DNA of 64,000 nucleotides from Pontibacter korlensis (GTDB lineage: Bacteria > Bacteroidota > Bacteroidia > Cytophagales > Hymenobacteraceae), in the NCBI RefSeq assembly GCF_000973725.1, contig NZ_CP009621.1, forward strand, positions 4,829,001 through 4,893,000, given 5' to 3'. The position numbers were made by a program, and so were the translations under genes. Below the pieces are notes generated by a model. The model searched no databases, had not been told where the DNA came from, and saw only the letters and a program-made list of their open reading frames with translations. Below, piece after piece: positions 17,541-24,630 of the stretch; position 1 is the first letter of the stretch, and each line of letters starts with the position of its first letter.

Positions 17541-18161
17541 ATGGCTGGCAACAACGAAGAAGTTAGGGTAATTGTGTTTGACCTGAACGGCACTTTCTAT
17601 AACAAGAGCTCTAAGGATGAGTTCTACAATTTTATAGTTGCCAAGCAGCCCAAGAGGCTGATGTATTACTTTGAGATGGTCTACTATAAGCTACTGCACA
17701 AGATGCACCAGATACGGCAGACGGAGTTTAAGGAGAACTTTTTTAACTACCTGGATAAGCTAACGCCAGACCGTGTGGAGGCCTATGCCAAAGAGTTCTG
17801 GGAAACAGAATACCCCGAGCACTTTAACAAGGAACTGATGCAGCACTTTAACAAGCAGCGCAAGGAAGGCGTGCAGCTTTACTGTGCCACCGGGGGACTA
17901 GAGTTATACGTAAAGCCCCTGTTTGACCTTTACCCGGTAGATGGCTTTGCCGGTACCACTGTAAAGTATGAGAATGGCACCTATAAAGTAATAGGCCAGG
18001 CCTGTAAAGAGGAGGAAAAGCTACGCAGGATGCAAAAGCATTTTAACGGCAAGAAAATACGTGTCATCGAAGCCTACTCCGACAGCAAAGAAGCTATTTT
18101 GGATAGAGCGGACAGGGCTTTTCTGATTGATGATGGGAAAATCAAGCCGTATAAAGATTAA
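17541..18161 (+). CDS. HAD-superfamily protein with altered DxD motif
   Basis: 206 residues. Motif I reads VFDLNGT (12-18): the nucleophile D14 is present, but the second Asp, the general acid/base of HAD phosphatases, is N16. The cap is helical (FEMVYYKLLHKMHQIRQTEFKENFF), resembling HAD-IB enzymes such as phosphoserine phosphatase. Motif II is YCATGG. Motif IV is AYSDSKEAILDRADRAFLIDDG. It could be a phosphatase of changed mechanism or a non-catalytic member. A shared terminator follows. Confidence 0.75.
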   Translation: MAGNNEEVRVIVFDLNGTFYNKSSKDEFYNFIVAKQPKRLMYYFEMVYYKLLHKMHQIRQTEFKENFFNYLDKLTPDRVEAYAKEFWETEYPEHFNKELMQHFNKQRKEGVQLYCATGGLELYVKPLFDLYPVDGFAGTTVKYENGTYKVIGQACKEEEKLRRMQKHFNGKKIRVIEAYSDSKEAILDRADRAFLIDDGKIKPYKD

Positions 18162-18215
18162 AAGAAGTCTGCCTTGTTTAAGTTGATGTGTATCCCTTTA
18201 ACACAAAAAGTATAC

Positions 18216-18262
18216 AATGGCCAGGGTAAACACTGTTTTTACTGATGCTTACCCTGGCCATT
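18216..18262. terminator. Bidirectional terminator
   Basis: AATGGCCAGGGTAA (18216-18229) and TTACCCTGGCCATT (18249-18262) are perfect 14-bp complements between two convergent genes, with T-rich sequence in the loop and flanks. Confidence 0.85.
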
Positions 18263-18267
18263 TCAGA

Positions 18268-19218
18268 TTAAGGCATGATTACAATTTTACCTGTGGTATG
18301 TGAGGTTTGTATCTGCTTCATAGCCTCCACTGTTTCATCCAGCGTGTAGGTTTGGCTTACGTGTACCCGCAGCTTACCCGATTCTGCAAGTGCCCGAAGG
18401 TGATCCAGCTGCCGCGAGTTCGGCTCCACAAACACATAGGAAAAGTCGATAGCAGTGTCCAGGTCTGTGCCATGGTTCAGGATAGAGACCAGCTTGCCGG
18501 ATGGCTTTAGAGCCTGCAGGCTTTGCTGCAGTGTTTCACCGCTCGCACAGTCAAAGATCATGTCCACGCCCTCCGGCACCTGCTGCTTCACAGCCTCGCC
18601 TACATGGTTGCCTTTGTAGTCCACGGTATGGTCGGCTCCAAGGTCGCGCATGAACTGGTGGTTTTTCTCACTGGCCACTCCTATAACGGTGGTGCCTGTA
18701 GCCTTAGCCAGCTGTATACCCAAACTGCCTACACCACCAGAGGCACCAAGTATAAGCACCGTCTGCCCTTGCTGTAGCTTACCGGCATCAAACATAGACT
18801 GGTATGCTGTGAGCCCTACCAGTGGTATGCCAGCTGCCTCCTCCCAGGAGATATTGGTAGGCCTTGCTGCCAGGTAACTCTCCGGAATTACCACATACTC
18901 TGCAAATGTTCCGTGCTGCACCACAGGCCTGCGGGCATAGGCATATACTTCGTCTCCAGGGCTAAACCTTCTGGCACTAAAGCCACACTCCACTACCTCG
19001 CCAGCCATATCCCAACCAGGTATCACCGGAAACTCTGTCGGCAGATTATCTTTTAGGTATCCTTCGCGCACTGCATAGTCTACGGGGTTTACACCTGCAG
19101 CCCTTATTCTGACGAGCACTTCGCCCTCCCCTACTTCAGGAATATCTACTGTTTTTATACGTACCTTTTCAGGGCCACCAAATTCGGTGTAAATAGCCGC
19201 TCTCATTTGTTTTGCCAT
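18268..19218 (-). CDS. Quinone oxidoreductase-like MDR-family NADP reductase
   Basis: 316 residues of the zinc-free medium-chain dehydrogenase family. It shows MRAAIYTEFGGPEKVRIKTVDIPEVGEGEVLVRIRAAGVNPVDYAVREG, the IPGWDMAGEVVECG catalytic-domain turn, and the Rossmann motif LILGASGGVGSLGIQLAKATG with a following AxxxKxxF-type basic patch (ASEKNH). It lacks the zinc ligands of true alcohol dehydrogenases. It probably reduces quinones or enones with NADPH. It is monocistronic and convergent with the HAD gene. Confidence 0.87.
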   Translation of the reverse strand: MAKQMRAAIYTEFGGPEKVRIKTVDIPEVGEGEVLVRIRAAGVNPVDYAVREGYLKDNLPTEFPVIPGWDMAGEVVECGFSARRFSPGDEVYAYARRPVVQHGTFAEYVVIPESYLAARPTNISWEEAAGIPLVGLTAYQSMFDAGKLQQGQTVLILGASGGVGSLGIQLAKATGTTVIGVASEKNHQFMRDLGADHTVDYKGNHVGEAVKQQVPEGVDMIFDCASGETLQQSLQALKPSGKLVSILNHGTDLDTAIDFSYVFVEPNSRQLDHLRALAESGKLRVHVSQTYTLDETVEAMKQIQTSHTTGKIVIMP

Positions 19219-19354
19219 AGCTCGTTGTATAAATTACTGTAACATTTTGTAGCGGTACCGCCTGGGTAGGCGGTGCACTTCCACTTTATACTTTAGTATA
19301 AGTTGATACAGGTTTACGAGCTTAGAGGTTGGGTAAGGTATGGCAAAACGCTGT

Positions 19355-19918
19355 TTACTCCTCCAGCTGATCGACAAAGTCCCGAAGCTCCGAGTATACT
19401 GTCGCCAGCTTTTTGGGAGGGAAATGAGCGTTTAGTCCACTGGGGTTTGGCAGCACCCACAGTCTGGTCTGCCCTATGGTTTGCTCCTGCAGGCCAATAT
19501 CTGCGGTAGCTTTACCAAAGGCAATCCGGTAAGCGCTTAGGCCGAGCAGCGCCAGCACCCTGGGCTGGTATAAGATTACCTTTTCCACCAATGTTATGCC
19601 GCCTTCTATGAGTTCTGCTTTACTTAACTCTGCAGCGTTGGCCGTTGCCCGGCTCACGATATTGGTGATACCGTAGCCAAGCTGTACCAGATCCCGCTCC
19701 TGGTGGGGCTGGTATAGTTCCGGGGTAAAGCCGGCAGCATGCAGTGTGGGCCAGAAACGGTTTCCTGGCCGGGCAAAATGATGGCCTTTTACAGCAGTAT
19801 AGAGACCAGGATTGATGCCGCAGAAAAGCACCTTAAGGTCCGGAACAAGTATATCGGACACTGTTTTTCCGGTTGCGGCATCTAATTCTTCTTTGGTTGG
19901 GCTTTTGGTAGATAGCAT
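19355..19918 (-). CDS. mug: G/U mismatch-specific uracil-DNA glycosylase
   Basis: 187 residues. Motif 1 is LFCGINPGLYTA (31-42) and motif 2 is LPNPSGLNAHF (156-166), the two active-site segments of the Mug/TDG branch of uracil-DNA glycosylases; N36 activates the water. GHHFARPGNRFWPTLHAAG is the conserved base-pocket strand. It removes uracil or ethenocytosine opposite guanine in base-excision repair. Length is close to E. coli Mug (168), with a 25-residue N-terminal extension. Confidence 0.93.
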   Translation of the reverse strand: MLSTKSPTKEELDAATGKTVSDILVPDLKVLFCGINPGLYTAVKGHHFARPGNRFWPTLHAAGFTPELYQPHQERDLVQLGYGITNIVSRATANAAELSKAELIEGGITLVEKVILYQPRVLALLGLSAYRIAFGKATADIGLQEQTIGQTRLWVLPNPSGLNAHFPPKKLATVYSELRDFVDQLEE

Positions 19919-20010
19919 ACCTCTCTTTTACTACCTGCTTTGGGTTACGGTTGTACCATCTACCAACAATTATCTGACTTTCGAAAAGAAACGAAAAATT
20001 TACGAGTAAA

Positions 20011-20045
20011 TGCCAAAGAAAGCCCTGGCACTCATATCTTTGGCA
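20011..20045. repeat. 9-bp inverted repeat
   Basis: TGCCAAAGA (20011-20019) and TCTTTGGCA (20037-20045) pair perfectly in the 636-bp gap between mug and the CDF gene. It might mark an element border or a terminator for antisense transcription. Confidence 0.45.
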
Positions 20046-20093
20046 GTATAAGCGGATGTGCAATTTTATCAGGCTCTTAAACGTAAGCTAACA

Positions 20094-20163
20094 GAAAGGG
20101 AAGGAGAAAGCCCTTGCACTAGACACTTTGATGATGTCGCCCCCAAGCAAGCCCTTCCCTTTC
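20094..20163. terminator. Inverted repeat, terminator-like
   Basis: GAAAGGGAAGG (20094-20104) and CCTTCCCTTTC (20153-20163) are perfect 11-bp complements, with GCTTGC/GCAAG pairing further inside. It lies just before the transposon relics. Confidence 0.55.
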
Positions 20164-20262
20164 TCTTCATCTTAAAAGCCTGGACAGTACCCCATCCGCA
20201 GGCATGAGTGAGTGTAGGCCCGGAAGATGAATGTTTTTTGTCCACTTTAGTCCCTTTCAGCT

Positions 20263-20442
20263 ATGAAAAATTTACTCTGTCAGAACCTGGGCGTCGATGT
20301 GGGCAAAGACGCTCTGGATGTGGTGCAGCATTCCTTCACTTTTGCTGGGTTCGATCTTACCCTATGTTCTACCGCCTGCACTTGCCGGCTGTTACCTTTG
20401 CTGCAGCAAACATGCCCTGCACCGGGATGTGAACGCAACTAG
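20263..20442 (+). pseudogene. IS110-family transposase N-terminal relic
   Basis: A 59-codon frame starts MKNLLCQNLGVDVGKDALDV, which fits the opening DEDD-fold strand of IS110-family transposases (xGIDVSKxxxDV). After VVQHSFTF the similarity stops and the frame ends at a stop, so only the first exonuclease-like strand survives. The region directly upstream (20167-20262) corresponds to the non-coding left end where IS110 elements carry their bridge RNA, but too little remains to model it. The call rests on about 20 residues. Confidence 0.5.
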
Positions 20443-20551
20443 TAATATAAGAAATAAGGCGGTCGGGCAGACCGTTTCAGCTTGGAAGATATACGGTCGC
20501 AGTAGCCAGGTAGCCCAAGAATCCAACCTGCTTTAGCAGTGGGAATGTCAA
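20387..20551 (+). mobile_element. tnpB: IS200/IS605 (IS1341-type) tnpB 3'-end relic with right-end hairpin
   Basis: One frame reads CYLCCSKHALHRDVNATSN then IRNKAVGQTVSA, ending in QESNLL. This matches the C-terminal zinc-finger/RuvC-III tail of TnpB (CxxC...HDRDVNAAxNI...G). Its stop codon TAG (20534-20536) lies inside the loop of a degenerate hairpin CCAACCTGC-TTTA-GCAGTGGG, followed by GAATGTCAA, the arrangement seen at IS605/IS1341 right ends, where the stop sits in the CTTTAGC loop and the omega-RNA ends. The catalytic body of TnpB is missing. The element end lies 4 bp from the CDF stop codon. Confidence 0.68.
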
Positions 20552-20554
20552 AAA

Positions 20555-21436
20555 CTACTTGTAGCTGCATAACTCCTCCTGCCGCTCCAGCTCTAAGGTT
20601 GCATCCGAAATTCCGAAACCCTGTAAAATGGACCTGATCTGCTGTTTTAGTCCTGCCCCTGCTTCGGGCATGTAGCATCCCTTGCTTACCACATGCGCCG
20701 TTAATACATGATGCTCCCCATCCAGCGACCACACCCGGAGTGCATGTACATCTGCCACACTTTCCAGGTTCAGCAGCTGCTCCTTCACCTTATCCAGCTT
20801 TGGTGCCAGCGGGTTAACCTGCAGCAGTACTTTTATACTTGCCCAGGCATTTTTTAACGCATTAAACAACATGAACAAGGAGATGCCTATAGATAAGAGC
20901 GGGTCTAGCCAGGGTAGCGGGAAGAACATCAGCACCACACTTACTACCAAAACGGCCACCCAGCCCAATAAATCCTCCAGCATATGCAACGATACCGCTC
21001 TCTGGTTTAAGTGGTGCCCACCCCGAAGCCTGAAAAATGCAGCCCCGTTAACAGCCACGCCTAATAATGCAAAGAGCAACATACCGTAAGGGTTTAGCAT
21101 AGTCGGGTTCAGCAAACGTTCTGTTGCTTCAGCTAACACAAAACCAGAGCCACCAATAAGTATAAGTGCAGTAAGCAAGGCACCGGCAACAGAGTAACGT
21201 TTGTAGCCATACGTATAGTTCTCATCTGCCCCCTGCTCCGATTTGCGCTGCAAGAAGTACGATACCCCCAAGGTAAAAGCATCGCCGAAATCATGCAGGG
21301 CATCTGACATGATAGCCACACTGTTCACAAAAAAGCCTCCGATAAGCTCCAGCACAGCAAAGCCCAGGTTCAGGAAAAAGGCAAACTTTATATTGCCGGT
21401 AGCATGGTGGTGATGGTGTCCGCAAGTATGCGCCAT
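20555..21436 (-). CDS. CDF-family divalent-metal (zinc) efflux transporter
   Basis: 293 residues from MAHTCGHHHHH; the frame extends 16 codons upstream, but the His-rich start is typical of CzcD/ZitB-type proteins. Metal-site segments are SDALHDFGD (TM2) and HMLEDLLGW (TM5; the usual HxxxD with E-D), giving the expected His/Asp set for zinc. Six membrane helices precede a cytoplasmic domain with SVADVHALRVWSLDGEHHVLTAHVV. It exports Zn2+ or Co2+ against proton entry. The C-terminal tail QEELCSYK ends right at the tnpB relic, so its last residues might be affected by the insertion. Confidence 0.9.
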   Translation of the reverse strand: MAHTCGHHHHHATGNIKFAFFLNLGFAVLELIGGFFVNSVAIMSDALHDFGDAFTLGVSYFLQRKSEQGADENYTYGYKRYSVAGALLTALILIGGSGFVLAEATERLLNPTMLNPYGMLLFALLGVAVNGAAFFRLRGGHHLNQRAVSLHMLEDLLGWVAVLVVSVVLMFFPLPWLDPLLSIGISLFMLFNALKNAWASIKVLLQVNPLAPKLDKVKEQLLNLESVADVHALRVWSLDGEHHVLTAHVVSKGCYMPEAGAGLKQQIRSILQGFGISDATLELERQEELCSYK

Positions 21437-21780
21437 AGTCTTATGCTTTTTTAGGCCGTGCCTCCAGCCATAGCTGTAAGGCACAGCCGCATTTCATAGT
21501 TTTATTTTGTAGCGTTAAGTATGGCAAAAGTATAGGCTGCGTGTGGCCAAGCTGTTACAGAATATCAGGTATGTGTTATATAATTTATAGGGCAAGGGCA
21601 ACACTAAGATTGTGAAGGATTCTTCATCTTTGCATCATTTTACCAGCTCCCTTTATCTTGTGTACTCTTTGATTTTCTTCTTAAAAGTGCTGGATTATGA
21701 GGTTAGGCAGGTTTTAAAGTAAATTCATGAAATTTTTCTTAAAAATATTTCGTCTTCATTTTCTCTTCATCTTGCCTATA
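21437..21780. other. Divergent intergenic region, no gene seen
   Basis: 344 bp between the CDF gene and the operon starting at 21820. It becomes strongly AT-rich toward 21720-21780, as expected before a promoter. No ORF is supported. Confidence 0.45.
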
Positions 21781-21788
21781 TAGTTTTG
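21781..21788 (+). promoter_or_regulatory. Bacteroidota -7 element of the 21820 operon
   Basis: TAGTTTTG matches TAnnTTTG exactly and lies 31 nt before the ATG at 21820, giving a leader of about 25 nt. The -33 box is weak (only T-rich sequence around 21755-21760). Confidence 0.6.
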
Positions 21789-21819
21789 GGACATAAATCA
21801 ACTATAACACTTGAGAGAA

Positions 21820-22893
21820 ATGAAAAAACTTACATTCTTAGCCGCAGCTTTTTTAACAGTATCAACAGCATTCGCACAGTCCAACCCTACTACAGCAAAT
21901 GCAAAAGCCAAAGGAGCCTCTGAGGTTTCAGCAGAGCAAAACCAGGAAGCTGCGAAGGTATCAGCCTCATCATCTACTACTACCTCTTTCACATCAAGTG
22001 CAAACGAGGGCTCAGCTAATGCAGCAGGTAGCGCCAGCAGCGATGCTTCAGTGAAGGCAGAAAAGCAGAAGAAGGCACCTAAAAAGGAAAGAGCCCCAAA
22101 ACAAGATAAAGAAACCAAAGCACCTGAAGAGAACAAAGGCCAGGTAGTAGCAGAAGTAGCGCAGCAGCTTGAGGCTACAGCTACTGCAGAGGGTAAGAAA
22201 GCAGAAAACCATGGCCAGGCTGTAGCCGAGGTAGCGAAAAACACAAGTGCAGACGTGGCCGCAAAAGTTAAGCAAACCAGCTCTGACGGTGCCGACCTGA
22301 CTGCTGAAGTAGCGCAAAGCACAGAAGCTAACCTGAAGGCAGAAGGTAAAAGAGCTGAAAGAAACGGAAAAGCTACGCTTACTGCAGCACAGCAAACAGA
22401 GGCACAGGTTGCCGCCAACGCAAATGCCACAGTAGAGAGCGGAAACCAGATTGCTCTACAGGCAAAGCAGCATGCTGAGGCTGAAGTAAGCGGCCAGCTT
22501 AGAAGTGCTGAAACACACGGTGCAGCCGTGGCAGATGTAGCGCAGAACACAACAGCCACTGTAGCACAGCAAGGCAAGGCCAAAGGCCAGGCAACAAAAG
22601 AAGCAGCCACTACCAAAGCCAGCGAAGCTCCCTCTAAAGTAGAGGCAGAAGGCAAAGCCAACTCTGAAGTAAAAGTGAAAGCTGTACGCAGAGGTGGTGC
22701 ATCGCGTGCCGCAGGTGCTGCCCGCGCAGCCGGCGCTGTAAATAGCACTGGTGCAAACGCTGCCACAACTGTAAATGGCGCTGTAAACGGAGCAGTTAAC
22801 TCTGCCAAAAGTGTAACCAACGGAGCCAACGCTCGCCCTGTACAGGTTGGCGGAGCCGTTAAGGTAGGCACTGCCATAAAAGTAGGTAACTAA
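21820..22893 (+). CDS. Secreted Ala-rich low-complexity repeat protein
   Basis: 357 residues starting MKKLTFLAAAFLTVSTAFAQ, a clear signal peptide cleaved after AFA. The frame could begin at a TTG three codons earlier, but the ATG is better. The mature chain is Ala/Lys/Glu/Thr/Ser-rich with no aromatic core. Repeats of about 30-35 residues recur (GKKAENHGQAVAEVAKNT, GKRAERNGKATLTAAQQT, SAETHGAAVADVAQNT), resembling LEA-type or other amphipathic helical repeats. The C-terminus changes to Gly/Ala/Asn/Val repeats (VNGAVNGAVNSAK). It is probably a periplasmic or surface structural or stress protein. It leads an operon with an OM barrel and a two-component system. Confidence 0.75.
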   Translation: MKKLTFLAAAFLTVSTAFAQSNPTTANAKAKGASEVSAEQNQEAAKVSASSSTTTSFTSSANEGSANAAGSASSDASVKAEKQKKAPKKERAPKQDKETKAPEENKGQVVAEVAQQLEATATAEGKKAENHGQAVAEVAKNTSADVAAKVKQTSSDGADLTAEVAQSTEANLKAEGKRAERNGKATLTAAQQTEAQVAANANATVESGNQIALQAKQHAEAEVSGQLRSAETHGAAVADVAQNTTATVAQQGKAKGQATKEAATTKASEAPSKVEAEGKANSEVKVKAVRRGGASRAAGAARAAGAVNSTGANAATTVNGAVNGAVNSAKSVTNGANARPVQVGGAVKVGTAIKVGN

Positions 22894-22920
22894 GAATTCT
22901 ATTTCACCCTTTATACCCCG

Positions 22921-22952
22921 CCATCAGCCTGGTGCTTCTGCACCGGCTGATG
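22921..22952 (+). promoter_or_regulatory. Intercistronic hairpin
   Basis: CCATCAGCC.GGTGC-TTCT-GCACC-GGCTGATGG forms a long stem (14 bp, one bulge) 11 nt before the ATG of the next gene. The T-run after it is short, so partial termination or 3'-end stabilisation of the first cistron is likely. Confidence 0.65.
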
Positions 22953-22963
22953 GCTTTCCACAA

Positions 22964-23932
22964 ATGAAAAAGTTAAACGCATACTTGATGATGTTTGGGT
23001 GGATGCTTCTGGCTCCTGCCCTGAGCGCTGCCAAGCCTAACGTAGAGGCCTTGCCTGACACAGTAACAGAAACAGGTAATGCCAAGGCTAAAAAAGGCTG
23101 GTGGACCATTGGTGCCGAGGTGTCGAGTAACTCCTCGTTCTTCGGCAGAAACACAGCAAAACGCTACCCTTATGCAGCAGCAACGCTTACTTATGTGCAC
23201 CGCACAGGCATGTGGGCGTCGGCAACATCTTATAAATTATTCGACACCAAAGGATATGTTGACGAAACAGACCTGTCGGTAGGTTACAGCTTTAAGATTA
23301 AAGACCTGGTAGAGACGAATATTAGCTATTCTCACTTTATCTTTGGGGAAAATACACCTTTGGTTAAGGCTGTAACTACCAATGCCCTATCGGCTAAGGC
23401 TGCCCTGGACTGGGGTATACTTTATACCGGGTTAACCACCAGCTACGTTTTCGGTGAGAACCACGATGTGTTTGCTGTTCTGGAGAACTCCAGGTTTGTT
23501 CCGCTCAACCCGCTATGGAATGGCAAGCGGGTGGTAGGCCTGGATCCGAAGGTTACAATAACAGCGGGTACACAGCGTTTCTATGAAACACATACCACTA
23601 CCACCAGAAACAAAAATGGTGGCTTGCTTACAGGTGGTAATTCGGGTGGTCCATTTGAAGGTACGCCTGTAGGAGGCTTAGTGGGCGGTGGCTCCAGCAA
23701 CTCAGGCAGCGGTACGGATGATAATGACGGCACCACCACTACCACCACCACTACAAAGGAAGTGAGCAAGGTCAATATACTAAACTATGAATTAAAACTG
23801 CCGGTGGTTATCTACTGGGGCAAGTTTGAGCTAGAGCCTGCCTATAAGTACTCGATACCGGTAAATAAGATTGAGGGAGATGAGGCGAAGGCACAGTCCT
23901 TTTACTCATTTAACATAAACTATACGTTTTAA
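22964..23932 (+). CDS. Outer-membrane beta-barrel protein
   Basis: 322 residues with signal peptide MKKLNAYLMMFGWMLLAPALSAA. Alternating amphipathic strands are visible (WWTIGAEVSSNSSFF, YAAATLTYVH, MWASATSYKLF, TDLSVGYSFKI, ETNISYSHFIF), and the chain ends SFYSFNINYTF with the terminal Phe of outer-membrane barrels. A long Gly/Ser/Asn/Thr-rich loop (about 212-262), including eight consecutive Thr, interrupts the last strands and is probably surface exposed. It follows the Ala-rich gene across a hairpin and precedes a two-component system by 22 nt, suggesting one envelope-related operon. The ligand is unknown. Confidence 0.8.
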   Translation: MKKLNAYLMMFGWMLLAPALSAAKPNVEALPDTVTETGNAKAKKGWWTIGAEVSSNSSFFGRNTAKRYPYAAATLTYVHRTGMWASATSYKLFDTKGYVDETDLSVGYSFKIKDLVETNISYSHFIFGENTPLVKAVTTNALSAKAALDWGILYTGLTTSYVFGENHDVFAVLENSRFVPLNPLWNGKRVVGLDPKVTITAGTQRFYETHTTTTRNKNGGLLTGGNSGGPFEGTPVGGLVGGGSSNSGSGTDDNDGTTTTTTTTKEVSKVNILNYELKLPVVIYWGKFELEPAYKYSIPVNKIEGDEAKAQSFYSFNINYTF

Positions 23933-23954
23933 TTTTCAACTAAAGCCAGCACCT

Positions 23955-24629
23955 ATGCACGTATTGATTGTAGAGGACGAGAAAAGCTTAGCATCAGAAC
24001 TGGAACACTTTTTAACCAAGGAACACTACCGCTGCGACGTTGCCTCCACGGGCAACGAAGCCTCTGAGAAAATAGCGGTAAACCGGTACGACTTTATACT
24101 GTTGGACCTGGGCCTGCCAGACTACAATGGCCTTGACCTGCTAAGGGAGGCAAAGGAACTGGAGCACCAGCCAGCTATTATCATACTTACGGCCCGTGGC
24201 GCCGTGGAAGACCGCATCGAAGGCCTTAGCCTGGGTGCAGATGATTACCTTCCAAAGCCATTCTCGCTACTGGAGCTGCAAGTGCGCATGCAGGCTATCA
24301 TGCGCCGCAAGTTCAATGTCAAATCTTCTGTCCTGAACTTACATGGGCTGGAGATTGACAGCAGCGCCAGACGCGTTAATTTCAAAGACACCGAAGTATC
24401 ATTAACCAAGAAGGAGTTTGACCTGCTGCACTACCTGTTGCTGCACAAAAACAGGATCCTCACCCGCTTGCAACTAACAGAGCATATATGGGGAAATATC
24501 CTGGAGGATGATTACGACTCCAACTACATTGATGTACATATAAAGAACCTGCGTAAAAAGTTAGGTGCCTATATCCCGAGCGACTGGCTGGAAACAGTAC
24601 GGGGCGTAGGCTACAGGCTAACAGCATAA
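23955..24629 (+). CDS. OmpR/PhoB-family response regulator
   Basis: 224 residues. The receiver has MHVLIVEDEKSL, phospho-acceptor D51 in ILLDLGLPDYNG, the T in IIILTARG and the conserved K in DDYLPKPF. The C-terminal winged helix shows VSLTKKEFDLLHYLLLHKNRILTRLQLTEHIWG and DVHIKNLRKKLG...LETVRGVGYRL. It is followed 1 nt later by its histidine kinase, and both lie downstream of the Ala-rich/barrel pair they may regulate. Confidence 0.95.
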   Translation: MHVLIVEDEKSLASELEHFLTKEHYRCDVASTGNEASEKIAVNRYDFILLDLGLPDYNGLDLLREAKELEHQPAIIILTARGAVEDRIEGLSLGADDYLPKPFSLLELQVRMQAIMRRKFNVKSSVLNLHGLEIDSSARRVNFKDTEVSLTKKEFDLLHYLLLHKNRILTRLQLTEHIWGNILEDDYDSNYIDVHIKNLRKKLGAYIPSDWLETVRGVGYRLTA

Positions 24630-24630
24630 C

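Noticed and set aside
20273..20536. A single frameshifted transposase gene covering both relics
   Set aside because: The first part resembles the IS110 N-terminus and the second the TnpB C-terminus, which are unrelated families.
21798..22877. 359-codon minus-strand frame opposite the Ala-rich secreted protein
   Set aside because: Its Ala/Ser/Leu/Phe composition is the mirror of the repetitive sense gene; the sense strand has a signal peptide, a promoter and operon context.
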